From NCBI GenBank assembly GCA_027623235.1, contig JAQBVJ010000014.1, positions 17,308-81,307 of the forward strand: a stretch of 64,000 nucleotides of DNA. The letters are read 5' to 3'. Below the pieces are notes generated by a model. The model was not told the origin of the DNA. It searched no databases and saw only the letters and a list, made by a program, of their open reading frames with translations. Both the position numbers and the translations under genes were made by a program. Shown in pieces: positions 28,707 to 38,299 of this stretch. Position 1 is the first letter of the stretch. Every line of letters starts with the position of its first letter. This DNA is from Planctomycetota bacterium (GTDB taxonomy: Bacteria; Planctomycetota; Planctomycetia; Planctomycetales; Planctomycetaceae).

Positions 28707-29495
28707 CTATGTCGTTGTCACTTCGGAGACGTCGAGCAGGAAGTCAAATGCCCGGTTGATCCTGCCGGGGATCAGTGATTCTTTTTCGCGAGATTCTTTT
28801 TCGGGGGATACTTCGGGTGACGGCTCGTCAGGAATTGTTGTGCTGTCGGATTCTGGCAGGCCGAGGTCGGCCTTCAGGTCCGGCATGAATACGCTGAGGT
28901 CGCTGGCCTGATTGACGGCTTTGCTGGCGATCCCGTCCCAGGCGGAACGAGTGCTCGCGAGAAGTTCGTCGACTCCCGCGTACTGGTCGACTTCGTTGAG
29001 TTCTGGTTCGAGAGGGATGTGACCAGGAGTCTGAAGTGGCGAGTCATCGTCGGCCGTCTGATTGAGGCCGGGTCGAAAGGCAAACGCTGCACCGAGAACG
29101 ACGACCGCGACCGTGGCAATGGTCAGCCAGGTCTGCCTTGCCCCCTCTCCCCTCGGGGGAGAGGGGGCCCGAAGGGCGGGTGAGGGGGATGTGGAAACTG
29201 AGACTGGTTTCCCGACGGAGGTTCGTGGGGCCCCCTCATCCGGCCTTCGGCCACCTTCTCCCCCTGAAGGGGGAGAAGGGACGGGTTTGATTGCGGCCGC
29301 GATAACTCGCTCGACCAGATCGATTTCCACCGGCTCTGTCCACGATGCGAGTGCCGATTCGAGCAGCAGGAAATCCTGCCAGGCTGACCGGCAGGACTCG
29401 CACGAATCCGCGTGACTGCTGACCGCGCTCCGGTCCGACAGTTGCCGATCGTCGATCGCTCGTTCGAGTTCACTCTGAAATTGTTTGCAGTTCAT
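28707..29495 (-). CDS. Membrane anti-sigma factor with zinc-finger N-terminus and an in-frame repeat insertion
   Basis: 262 residues from the ATG at 29495, which overlaps the sigma-factor stop (ATGA). The N-terminus 'MNCKQFQSELERAID' leads into a H-x3-C-x2-C zinc motif in 'SSHADSCESCRSAW', as in ZAS anti-sigma factors. One membrane helix follows ('WLTIATVAVVVLGAAFAF', residues about 120-137). Between them, residues about 72-118 are Pro/Gly/Arg-rich low-complexity sequence encoded by a palindromic repeat. The C-terminal part is acidic and Ser/Glu-rich and lies outside the cytoplasm. It should hold the partner sigma factor inactive at the membrane. Confidence 0.85.
   Translation of the reverse strand: MNCKQFQSELERAIDDRQLSDRSAVSSHADSCESCRSAWQDFLLLESALASWTEPVEIDLVERVIAAAIKPVPSPPSGGEGGRRPDEGAPRTSVGKPVSVSTSPSPALRAPSPPRGEGARQTWLTIATVAVVVLGAAFAFRPGLNQTADDDSPLQTPGHIPLEPELNEVDQYAGVDELLASTRSAWDGIASKAVNQASDLSVFMPDLKADLGLPESDSTTIPDEPSPEVSPEKESREKESLIPGRINRAFDFLLDVSEVTTT
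29140..29281. repeat. Palindromic repeat inserted in frame in the anti-sigma gene
   Basis: Two GC-rich hairpins lie back to back: 'ccctctcccctcgggggaga' starting at 29143, and ccttctccccctgaagggggagaagg at 29253-29278 (a perfect inverted repeat around a short loop). Between them is gcccgaagggcgggtgaggggg and its partial complement ccccctcatccggccttcgg. The insert keeps the frame. The same family (ccggccctctccccc) occurs at 63936-64000. Confidence 0.8.
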
Positions 29496-30052
29496 GACGA
29501 TGCCTCGCAAATGACGCCCCGTTCCCGGAGACACTCGGCAATCTGACCTCGTGCCCGGTGCAGCCACGTTTTGACTGTGCCCTGCGGTCGGTCCAGGATC
29601 TCGCCGATTTCCTCATATGAAAGCTCCTGCTGATAAAACAGCACGAAGCACATTCGGTATTCCTCACGCAGTTCGCCCAGGGCCAGATCCAGTTCCTCGG
29701 CGATGTCGACTTCCTGTTGTTCGTGTTTCGAGTGTTCGCGCCGCTCGGATTCCAGCTCGATCGCCAGGTCGTTCTGTGATGGCAGTTTCGATCGTTTTTC
29801 GAGTGCCGTGCGGCACCGGTTCGCGACGATTGTCAGTAGCCAGGGCTTCATCGGCCGGGACGGATCCCAGTGGTCGAGGGCTCGAAACACGCGCAGGAAC
29901 GATTCCTGAGCGACATCTTCCGCGTCCTCGCGGTGCCGGAGCATTTTCAGGCAGAGCGAGAACACCAGGTTCTGGTACTTCGTTGTGAACGCGCGCATCG
30001 CGACCTCGTTTCCGGCAAGACAGCGCTGGACAAGATCCACGTCGTCGCTCAC
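29492..30052 (-). CDS. ECF-type RNA polymerase sigma factor
   Basis: 186 residues. Region 2 reads 'YQNLVFSLCLKMLRHRED' followed by 'AEDVAQESFLRVFRALD', and region 4 reads 'YEEIGEILDRPQGTVKTW' then 'LHRARGQI', the helix-turn-helix for -35 recognition. Regions 1 and 3 are absent, as in ECF sigmas. The stop overlaps the anti-sigma start by four bases, so the two are translationally coupled. A long Glu/Lys linker separates regions 2 and 4. The target regulon is unknown; the large secreted-protein gene downstream is a candidate. Confidence 0.95.
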   Translation of the reverse strand: MSDDVDLVQRCLAGNEVAMRAFTTKYQNLVFSLCLKMLRHREDAEDVAQESFLRVFRALDHWDPSRPMKPWLLTIVANRCRTALEKRSKLPSQNDLAIELESERREHSKHEQQEVDIAEELDLALGELREEYRMCFVLFYQQELSYEEIGEILDRPQGTVKTWLHRARGQIAECLRERGVICEASS

Positions 30053-30419
30053 GACGATCCCGGTTTCTAGTTCATTCCTCGCGGAAGTCTTTTCTGTTGA
30101 GAGAGTTACGTCTCGACAGGATCGGCTTTCGCGGGATTTGGATTCAATCGGGCCGAGTTGCCTCGACTCGTGTTTTACCCTCGCCGGGCAAAAACAGTTT
30201 CAGAGATTGTGCTTTCCGCGTGACTGCCGGCCAAGGTGAAGCGGGCGAAAATGGGTGGCCTTGAACCTCTTTGCCAGTTGACGCGGCCGGTCGTGCGAGA
30301 CTTTGCGGGTTCTGCTCAAGAATCAGGTTCTACCGGTTCGATCATTCCTGCAGGGCATCCTGCGCGGCCGCGCTGCGCTTGCGCCTGTTTTTTAACCGTC
30401 TGGTCGAATGAGGCCCGCG
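30053..30419. other. Divergent intergenic region between sigma factor and AAA ATPase
   Basis: About 370 bases that must hold both promoters. No repeat, RNA gene or coding-like frame was recognised. The part nearest the ATPase (30355-30400) is GC-palindromic ('ctgcgcggccgcgctgcgct') and is followed by a T-run, resembling a terminator or attenuator hairpin just upstream of the gene. Confidence 0.35.
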
Positions 30420-33029
30420 ATGTACGAGCAGTTTTTCCAACTCAACCGCCGTCCGTTTGCCGCGACTCCCGATCCGGCCTGCTTCTTCAGCACAGAATCC
30501 CTCGCCGAAAACCTCAACCAGTTGAAGGTTTGTGTCGAGCATGGCCAGGGCATCGGCATCCTGACGGCTCCTGCCGGCACAGGGAAGACGCTCCTTTGCC
30601 AGCGTCTGCTGAAGGATCTGGGGGAGCGGTACCGCAGCATCTTCCTGGGGAACTCCAACTTTCCGACGCCTCGTTCGCTGCTTCAGGCGGTTCTTTACGA
30701 ACTCGGTGTCGAACCGTCTCGAAACGACGAGCAGGAACTGCGGCACGAACTGCGGAATGCTCTCGGTGAGATCCGCCAGGATTACGAAGCGCTGGTTCTG
30801 ATCGTCGACGAGGCGCATCTGTTCGAGGCGGCCGTGCTCGAAGAGATCCGCACGCTGGTCGACCTTGCCGAGGAAGGGCACTCGCTCGTTCGAGTCATCC
30901 TGTCGGGGCAGCTTGAGCTCGAAGAACGAATGACCGATCGCCAGTTTGACGCGATCAACCAGCGAACGTCGGCTCACGTCTGCATCGAGGAATTCAGCAT
31001 CGCCGAATCCGTCGGCTACGTTCGACACCGCATCGAGTGGGCAGGCGGGAAACCGGATGACGTCATTACGGAAGAGGGAACACTGATCATCGCGAGAGCC
31101 AGTTGCGGCGTGCCGCGATGCCTGAACCAGCTGGCCGACCACAGCCTGCTGCTCGCCTTCGCCGCCGATGAATCGCCCGTTTCAGAGAGCACTGTGCGGG
31201 AGGCACTGGAAGATCTCAAACAACTGCCGCTTCACTGGAACGACGTCAACGATGCCGACCGGATGATCGAGAGTTGTTCGGAGTCGGGATCGTCTACCGA
31301 AGCGGATTCGTTTGACGAAGTGGGCGACGAGGCAGCTGAAGAGGAGCCGTCGGCACAGGAAACGACGCCGTCGGAATCTCATGTTGAGCCGCAGTCCGAC
31401 GAATTCGCTGCGCCATTCGCCGTCTTCGAGTTCGGCGCGGACGACTCGCCACGAGAAGACGACGAAGGCGACACGCTCGACGAAGCTGCAGTCCTGGCCG
31501 AGTTTCCAGCGTCGTCCGCGGACGGGTCTGATCCTGCAGGTGAAAAAACGCACGCATCCGCAGAGGTCGCCAGATCGAGGAACGAAGACGAGTTCAAATT
31601 GAATGGGCAGCCTTCGCGGCCCGTCTCGGAAATCTGTGGAGTCGTCCTCGACTTGTCTTCGGGCGTCTGCGGAGTTTCCGAGTACCAGGGAAGGGGCCCG
31701 GCAAAGACTCGTTCCAACAGCGAGCCGGATTCGGTCAGCGATCCTGAGCCAGCGCAGCCGGAACAGAAGATCGTGGAAAGTGAAGTCACAGAAGAAACTG
31801 CGAATGCCACATCCGTGTTTGAATTCGGCCCGTCCGACGAAGCCGAGCCAACCGAAGAACCGGCGACTGACCAAATGACATCAACGACGAAAGCCGCTCC
31901 GACTGAAGAAGAAGTACTCGCCGAAATCGCTGCGGCGGAACGGGAAATTGCCGAGTTCACCGCTGAGTTCGACCGGGATTCTGAATCAACGGCCGACGCG
32001 GATTCTGTTGTCGTTCTCGATGAAGAAACAGCCGCAGAAGAAGCGACCGAGCCGGTTTCGAGCAACAGCGAGATTGACGACGAAGTGGAATCGTCGGAGA
32101 TCGCCGCGAACACGCCGGCGGTCGAGTTCGAAATCGTTTCCGATCCGTACTCACTGATTCAGGAGCCACTCTCGGCCGGCATCGTGTGGGACGTTCCGCC
32201 CGTGTCGATGACTCGTGTCACGTTGGAACCCGCTTCCGCCCCGGAAGACGAATCATCGACCGAAGAGTCCTGCGACTTCGAGGAATCACTCAACGCGGAA
32301 ACTGTCGCAGAAACCCAGGCGGACGACGATCTGGAAGCGTCGCAGATCGGATCGGAGGACGCGATTTTCGAGGAGTCTGGCGAACCCGCTTCCGACGAAC
32401 TTTGCGAATCCATCATGCACGACTGGTTCGAAGAGACATCTGAAACTCTGGAAGAACAGCTCGACGTTGTGGAAGCACCCGACGCTGAACTCTCTCTCTT
32501 CGCCGCGGATCCGGACGATCTGGAACTCAACGATTCTCCCCAGGACAACGTTGAATCTGTCCCGGTTCGAGAGGTTAATCCGGACCGGTATATCGATGCC
32601 ATTATTCCAATGCTCGGCGAAATTGACGACCGGTTCACGTCGCAGCGCGACCGGGTTGATCAGCCCGAACGAGCGGCAGTCGATATTGAAGCGGAGCTGG
32701 TGGAAATGATTTCTGCCGACGACGCGGACATCGAAGACGAAATCGGCTCAGCGGTTCTCGACCTGTGCCTGGACACTCAGTGGAGCCTCCAGCAGGATCG
32801 CGTTGAGCATCGCGAGGAGTCTGCTGAGCCTGCCTCACAAAGAGGCTTTGAAACCAGCCCCGAACGGTACGACGTCGTCGAGCCCGAGGAACCGCCTTCC
32901 GCTTCGTTTGTTGAGCGTGTCAGTGAGCTCAGCCAGACCGAACCTGGCGAGTTGAATTCGAGCAGCGGCGGAGAGAAACGACGTCCGTTCGGTCAACTGT
33001 TCTCAGACCTGCGTCGCCGATCGTCGTAG
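30420..33029 (+). CDS. GspA/ExeA-like AAA ATPase with a very long acidic tail
   Basis: 869 residues from the second ATG (30420, 'MYEQFFQLNRRPFAATPDP'), which matches the usual start of ExeA/GspA-type ATPases; an ATG at 30408 is possible. Walker A is 'GILTAPAGTGKTLLCQR', Walker B 'EALVLIVDEAHLFEA', and the lid region 'ASCGVPRCLNQLADHSL'. The ATPase ends near residue 275. The remaining ~590 residues are Asp/Glu/Ser-rich with little hydrophobic sequence and repeated motifs such as 'VFEFGADD' and 'VFEFGPSDEAEP', so mostly disordered. GspA-like ATPases help assemble secretin or pilus machines through the cell wall; no secretin is nearby. Confidence 0.88.
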   Translation: MYEQFFQLNRRPFAATPDPACFFSTESLAENLNQLKVCVEHGQGIGILTAPAGTGKTLLCQRLLKDLGERYRSIFLGNSNFPTPRSLLQAVLYELGVEPSRNDEQELRHELRNALGEIRQDYEALVLIVDEAHLFEAAVLEEIRTLVDLAEEGHSLVRVILSGQLELEERMTDRQFDAINQRTSAHVCIEEFSIAESVGYVRHRIEWAGGKPDDVITEEGTLIIARASCGVPRCLNQLADHSLLLAFAADESPVSESTVREALEDLKQLPLHWNDVNDADRMIESCSESGSSTEADSFDEVGDEAAEEEPSAQETTPSESHVEPQSDEFAAPFAVFEFGADDSPREDDEGDTLDEAAVLAEFPASSADGSDPAGEKTHASAEVARSRNEDEFKLNGQPSRPVSEICGVVLDLSSGVCGVSEYQGRGPAKTRSNSEPDSVSDPEPAQPEQKIVESEVTEETANATSVFEFGPSDEAEPTEEPATDQMTSTTKAAPTEEEVLAEIAAAEREIAEFTAEFDRDSESTADADSVVVLDEETAAEEATEPVSSNSEIDDEVESSEIAANTPAVEFEIVSDPYSLIQEPLSAGIVWDVPPVSMTRVTLEPASAPEDESSTEESCDFEESLNAETVAETQADDDLEASQIGSEDAIFEESGEPASDELCESIMHDWFEETSETLEEQLDVVEAPDAELSLFAADPDDLELNDSPQDNVESVPVREVNPDRYIDAIIPMLGEIDDRFTSQRDRVDQPERAAVDIEAELVEMISADDADIEDEIGSAVLDLCLDTQWSLQQDRVEHREESAEPASQRGFETSPERYDVVEPEEPPSASFVERVSELSQTEPGELNSSSGGEKRRPFGQLFSDLRRRSS

Positions 33030-33084
33030 GAAAGTGTCCGAAATCACTTCCTGATTGACGCCCACCGTATTGACGGCTGACGAA

Positions 33085-33245
33085 GTGGCATGGGCATCCT
33101 GCCAATACTGTTTGGCACGGCCTCTGTGTATCGAATCGTCAGGCAGGAACCGTGCCGAACACTCCTGGCATCCTGCCCATGTGAAACCTGCGTCAGGCAC
33201 GACCTGGAAGGCCGTGCCACTTTCGGGAAACGATTTCGAACACGT
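33085..33245. repeat. Dispersed ~160-bp element, copy A
   Basis: A palindromic core (left arm 33085-33120, right arm 33150-33183, sharing gcatgggcatcctgcc and ttggcacgg / ccgtgccgaa) is followed by a second block containing cctggaaggccgtgccactt at 33203-33222. A near-complete second copy in opposite orientation lies at 58628-58791, and a shortened one at 37875-37957. The element fills the gap between the AAA ATPase and fmt genes. Confidence 0.85.
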
Positions 33246-33326
33246 TCCTTACTGACGGTCAGATTGAGTCTTGCGCGGACATTTGCACCACGGTTGATCG
33301 ATCGGCGGAGCCGACACCCAGAGAGG

Positions 33327-34286
33327 TCACTCCGCTGGCAGGGCAAACCGATCGGCGTTCGACAACGTGCGGCCGTTGAGAAACTGCGCAGCAGACATGG
33401 CCTTCCTGCCTTCCGGTTGAAGCGTGAGCACCTCAACGGCTCCCTCACCGGTCTGCACAAACAGCCGCTTGCGATCTTCCACTTCAATTGAACCCGGTGC
33501 TCCTGGCACTGCCCGGTCAGCGGGCTCGGCATCGAGGATCAGAAGTCGAAGCGGCTTGCCTTCGGCGAGCTCAATCGTCGTTGAGGGTTTCGGCCACGGC
33601 TGGACTCCCCGGATGTGGCAACAAACCAGTCGAGCCGGTTTCTGCCAGGGAATCTGCCCTTGCTCCTTCGTCAGTCGCGGTGCCTTCGTGACGAGCGACG
33701 TGTCCTGCGTCAGCGGTTTCGTCGTCCCGGTCGAAAGCTCATCGACAACCTGCTGTGTGAGCGGCACGGCGAGTTCCGACAGTCGGTCCTGCAGCACGCC
33801 GTAGGTTTCTTTCCCGCCGATGTCCGTCTTGACGACTCCCAGGACCGGCCCGGCGTCGAGCTTCGGTTCGATCTGAAAAATGGTGATCCCGGTTTCCGTT
33901 TCGCCGCACAGCACCGCGTACTGAATGGGAGCCGCCCCGCGATACTTCGGCAGCAGCGACGCGTGCAGATTGATCGCTCCCAGGCGAGGAAGACTCAACA
34001 GCTCGGCGGAAAGAATCTGACCGTAGGCGGCGACAACGAAGAGATCCGCTTCAAACTCGCGCAGCCGCGCGATCGAGTCTGCCTCATTCGCCTTCGCCGG
34101 CTGAAAGACTGGAGTCGAGTTTTCCTCAGCCAGTTCCTTGAGCGGGTTGACGTGTCGATGATGCCCTTGCCCCGTCCGGTCCGGTTGCGTCACGAGGCCG
34201 ACGACGTCGTGGTCGGTTTCGTAGAGCCCACGAAAAGTCGGCAACGCAAAACTGCCGGTTCCCAGAAAGACAAGTCGAAGCGACAA
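33327..34286 (-). CDS. fmt: Methionyl-tRNA formyltransferase
   Basis: 319 residues, the usual family length. It formylates the initiator Met-tRNA from 10-formyl-tetrahydrofolate. The N-terminal domain shows 'LRLVFLGTGSFALPTF' and the folate-site motif 'INLHASLLPKYRGAAPIQYA' (Asn-x-His-x2-Leu-Pro), followed by 'ETGITIFQI'. The C-terminal OB-fold domain contains 'HIRGVQPWPKPST'. It is downstream of def on the same strand with 119 bases between, the common def-fmt order. Confidence 0.97.
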   Translation of the reverse strand: MSLRLVFLGTGSFALPTFRGLYETDHDVVGLVTQPDRTGQGHHRHVNPLKELAEENSTPVFQPAKANEADSIARLREFEADLFVVAAYGQILSAELLSLPRLGAINLHASLLPKYRGAAPIQYAVLCGETETGITIFQIEPKLDAGPVLGVVKTDIGGKETYGVLQDRLSELAVPLTQQVVDELSTGTTKPLTQDTSLVTKAPRLTKEQGQIPWQKPARLVCCHIRGVQPWPKPSTTIELAEGKPLRLLILDAEPADRAVPGAPGSIEVEDRKRLFVQTGEGAVEVLTLQPEGRKAMSAAQFLNGRTLSNADRFALPAE

Positions 34287-34309
34287 AGGAATTCCTTAAC
34301 AGACCCCGC

Positions 34310-34394
34310 GGGACGGATGCCCACGTCCGTCAGGTGGAGTCCAACTGAAGGTGTTGTCCGGAAAAGTCCCGGACGGACGTGGGCGTCCGTCCTG
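34310..34394. repeat. Inverted repeat between def and fmt
   Basis: Left arm gggacggatgcccacgtccg (from 34310) pairs with the right arm ggacgtgggcgtccgtcc (ending 34392). Related short hairpins with ggacg/cgtcc ends occur after the FIST gene (about 36563-36590) and at 45668-45685. It may act as a terminator or attenuator within the def-fmt unit. Confidence 0.65.
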
Positions 34395-34405
34395 CGAGGC
34401 GTTCT

Positions 34406-34996
34406 CTACTCAGGAAACTCGAACGTCTTCTCCAACTTCGCCAGCTGTTCTTTGATCTCGTCGTTGCCAGGCAATTCGCCGGTTTTCTGGCGACGTGCGA
34501 ACTGGTCAGCGAAGTCGGCGATTCGCGGTTCGATTTCCTGACGGGCGAAGTCGCTCATTCGGTCGATGAAGAGGACGCCGTCCAGGTGATCGTTTTCGTG
34601 CTGGATGACCCGGGCAATCAGTTCTTCCGCCTCGATCGAGAAACCTTGTCCATCCAGGTCGAATGCCTCAACCACGATCTCTTCGGCACGCGGGACGTCG
34701 CCGTAAAGGTCCGGCAGGCTGAGGCAGCCTTCTTCGCCTTCCTCACTGCCCTTTCGGCGAACGATTTCCGGGTTGATGAAAACGAGTTCCTCTTCGGTCT
34801 CGGCAGGATCGGCGGTCGCGTTAATGATGAAAAATCGATACGGCAATCCAACCTGATTCGCGGCCAGGCCGATGCCGTGAGCCTCGTACATCAGGTCGAA
34901 CATTTTCCGCACGGTGCGTTTCAGTTCGGGAGAAATTTCTTCCAGCGGCTTCGATTTCCAGAGAAGCGCCGGATGGCCGTACTTGACGATTTCCAT
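34406..34996 (-). CDS. def: Peptide deformylase
   Basis: 196 residues. It removes the formyl group from nascent proteins using a metal ion. All three family motifs are intact: 'GIGLAANQVG', 'EEGCLSLP' (metal-ligand Cys) and 'QHENDHLDG' (two His ligands and catalytic Glu). Start ATG at 34996 gives 'EIVKYGHPALL', the usual N-terminus. It is upstream of fmt on the same strand; the two enzymes act at opposite ends of formyl-Met use. Confidence 0.97.
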   Translation of the reverse strand: MEIVKYGHPALLWKSKPLEEISPELKRTVRKMFDLMYEAHGIGLAANQVGLPYRFFIINATADPAETEEELVFINPEIVRRKGSEEGEEGCLSLPDLYGDVPRAEEIVVEAFDLDGQGFSIEAEELIARVIQHENDHLDGVLFIDRMSDFARQEIEPRIADFADQFARRQKTGELPGNDEIKEQLAKLEKTFEFPE

Positions 34997-35369
34997 GAGC
35001 CTTCTTTCAGGCAGATTTCGCGGCGGAACCGGCCACAGCAGCCAATTCGCGGGGCGAGATTATAGCGGAGCCGACGCATCGGTCGAGGAGCCTCGAAGGA
35101 CCCGAGTTTAGAAGCCCAAAGCGCCCGGAAGAGGGCCTGTTCGGCACGAAATGCTGCTGGCGGGTCAAATGGGGAAATGAGTGGCGGCTGAAGGTTTCTC
35201 ATTCTCACCGCGAGGTCTCACCGCAAGGGCAGTGGCCCCGGAAAACAGTCCCTCAATCGAGATGAGCGGCGTCCCGGTGCTCCGTCTGTCGAGCGGCAGT
35301 TTTCCCGCTCGATTGCGGGTTCCGACGGCAGCAGGTCAAATGCCCCGTTGATCCTGCATCCTTCCGAAA
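34997..35369. other. Intergenic region between def and the FIST gene
   Basis: No gene is visible. Bases 35335-35358 ('gtcaaatgccccgttgatcc' and on) nearly duplicate 28743-28766 inside the anti-sigma gene; read on the minus strand both give 'RIN.AFD', so this may be a small gene scrap or a shared repeat. The region lies between divergent genes and should hold two promoters. Confidence 0.35.
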
Positions 35370-36551
35370 GTGGAATTCATTGTGCCCTACGCCGCGAGCC
35401 TTTCGCAGATTGACTCATGCAAAGAAGCCACCGTTTCTGTGTGCGACGCCGTTTTGGAGGGGCTCGGCGGAGAATCGCCGGACCTGTCGTTCGTCTTCGT
35501 CTCGCACGAACACCGCGACAGCTTTCCTGACCTCGCCGAGCTGATTCAGAATCGACTTGGTTCGCAGGTGCTGCTCGGCTGCGCGGGCGAGACGATCGCC
35601 GGCAACGACCGGGAGATCGAACACGGCCCGGCGTTGAGCCTGTGGTCCGCCTCGCTGCCCGGTGCGAAGCTCGAACCGTTTCACATCGAGTTCGAGCGGA
35701 CTCCCGATGGACTGATCAGTGAGGGCTGGCCGGACCTTTCGACAGACGCCGCAGATATTCGAGCGGTGTTTCTCCTGGGCGAACCCTTCTCGACGGCAGT
35801 CGACCAGATCATTGACCGGCTCGGCGAGGAACTGCCCGGAGTGCCTCTCATCGGCGGCATGGCCAGCGGCGGTGGTGGCCCCGGCGAGAACTGTCTCTTC
35901 CAGGATCGACAGCAGATCGGGCAGGGAGCAGTCGGCGTTGTGGTGCGTGGCGGGCCGACAATCTCGACGATCGTCTCACAGGGCTGTCGTCCGATCGGAC
36001 CGACCTTCGTCGTGACGAAGTCGGAAGACAATCTGGTTTACGAGCTGGGTGGCAAACCGTGCCTCGACCAGCTCAACGAGTTTTTTGCGGAGCTCGCGCC
36101 GGAAGATCAGCAGCTTCTGCAGAAGGGGCCTCACCTGGGCATCGTCATCAACGAATACCAGGAATCGTTCGAGCTGGGGGACTTCCTCATCGCCAACGTT
36201 ATGGGAGTTCAGGAGCAAAGTGGCGCGATCGTGATCGGCAATCGAGTTCGCGTCGGGCAGACCGTCCGATTCCACGTTCGAGACGCGGTCACCGCCGATG
36301 AGGAACTGACATCGCTCCTTGATCGGCATGCGGTGACCGGATCGCCAAGCGGAGCCGCTCTCCTGTTTTCGTGCAACGGACGCGGCACGCGGTTGTTTCC
36401 TCAGCCGAACCACGATGCCGGACTGATCCACCGCAGCCTGAATCAGATTCCGGTCGCGGGTTTTTTCGCTCAGGGAGAACTCGGCCCGATCGGCGGGCGA
36501 AACTTCATCCACGGTTACACCGCCAGCGTCGCGATTTTCGGCGAAAGCTGA
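35370..36551 (+). CDS. FIST-domain protein (FIST N and FIST C)
   Basis: 393 residues from a GTG at 35370 (another GTG at 35382). The N-terminal half reads as FIST_N ('LSFVFVSHEHRDSFPDL', 'QVLLGCAGETIAGNDREIE', 'PLIGGMASGGGGPGENC'). The C-terminal half reads as FIST_C ('GSPSGAALLFSCNGRGTR' and 'IPVAGFFAQGELGPIGGRN'). FIST domains are thought to bind small ligands, often amino acids, and are frequently linked to signalling proteins. Here the protein is freestanding with no signal peptide or output domain. Confidence 0.92.
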   Translation: MEFIVPYAASLSQIDSCKEATVSVCDAVLEGLGGESPDLSFVFVSHEHRDSFPDLAELIQNRLGSQVLLGCAGETIAGNDREIEHGPALSLWSASLPGAKLEPFHIEFERTPDGLISEGWPDLSTDAADIRAVFLLGEPFSTAVDQIIDRLGEELPGVPLIGGMASGGGGPGENCLFQDRQQIGQGAVGVVVRGGPTISTIVSQGCRPIGPTFVVTKSEDNLVYELGGKPCLDQLNEFFAELAPEDQQLLQKGPHLGIVINEYQESFELGDFLIANVMGVQEQSGAIVIGNRVRVGQTVRFHVRDAVTADEELTSLLDRHAVTGSPSGAALLFSCNGRGTRLFPQPNHDAGLIHRSLNQIPVAGFFAQGELGPIGGRNFIHGYTASVAIFGES

Positions 36552-36861
36552 GAGAACCCTCCTGTAGGACGGACGCTCGACGTCCGTGGTCGATTCCAAT
36601 CGACTTTGGGCGAGGATATATTCGAAGTTTGCAAGGAAATGCGATCGGAGTAGCGCGAGGATGTTTCGTCCGGTTGATCGCCGCCTGTGGATCGATGGCG
36701 GTTCACTGAGCTGATCCCGGGCTGCTTTGAGGCGTCTCAAATGACCGATTCCGCCTCACGCTGAACCGCGTGGCCCCGAAACGGGTCAGGCTCCCCGGAA
36801 GCGACCGACGTCACTTCTGGTCCATTTTTCGTTCACTCAATCTGCGACAGGACTTTGACTC
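36552..36861. other. Gap between the FIST gene and asd
   Basis: About 310 bases. A short hairpin (ggacggacgctcgacgtccg near 36567) follows the FIST stop and could terminate its transcript; it belongs to the ggacg/cgtcc group of repeats. No coding-like frame was seen in the rest. Confidence 0.35.
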
Positions 36862-37866
<1,005 letters not shown>

Positions 37867-37874
37867 GGGACCGA

Positions 37875-38050
37875 GGCATGGGCATCCTGCTCGGAGTGTT
37901 CGGCACGGCCTCTGCGTATCGCATCGTCAGGCAGAAACCGTGCCGAACACTCTTGGCTACGTGCTGTCGCCGCTCGTCCGGGGCGAATCCCACTTCCTGT
38001 CCAGGTGGCTGAACGAGAAAAATCACGCCCCTGGGTTTTGCCACACCCCG
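37875..38050. repeat. Composite repeat: short copy B of the 160-bp element plus a second family
   Basis: 37875-37957 repeats the palindromic core of copy A (ggcatgggcatcctgc, tgttcggcacgg, ccgtgccgaacactc). Directly after it, 37971-38048 matches 61446-61525 with only scattered differences (shared blocks cgctcgtccg, cacttcctg, gaaaaatcacgccc, ttgccacaccc). It lies just after asd. Confidence 0.8.
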
Positions 38051-38299
38051 GACTGACAGAATTGTCCGTCACACAGGCTGACTTTGCCGCGACGGGGTAT
38101 CATCTGCGGAGCGTCGATTCGGAATCGACAGTCGGGTCAGATGGCCAGGGTGGACGCTGATGAGTACGGTCGCGATCGTTCGCCTGGAACGGAAGGGCAA
38201 GACTCCTTCCGTGCCGCACGCGCAGCGAGGCTCACGCGGCATCCCATCCACGAAAAAAACAACCACCACCCTTCGTTACTACCTCGGAGTTGCCGGATC

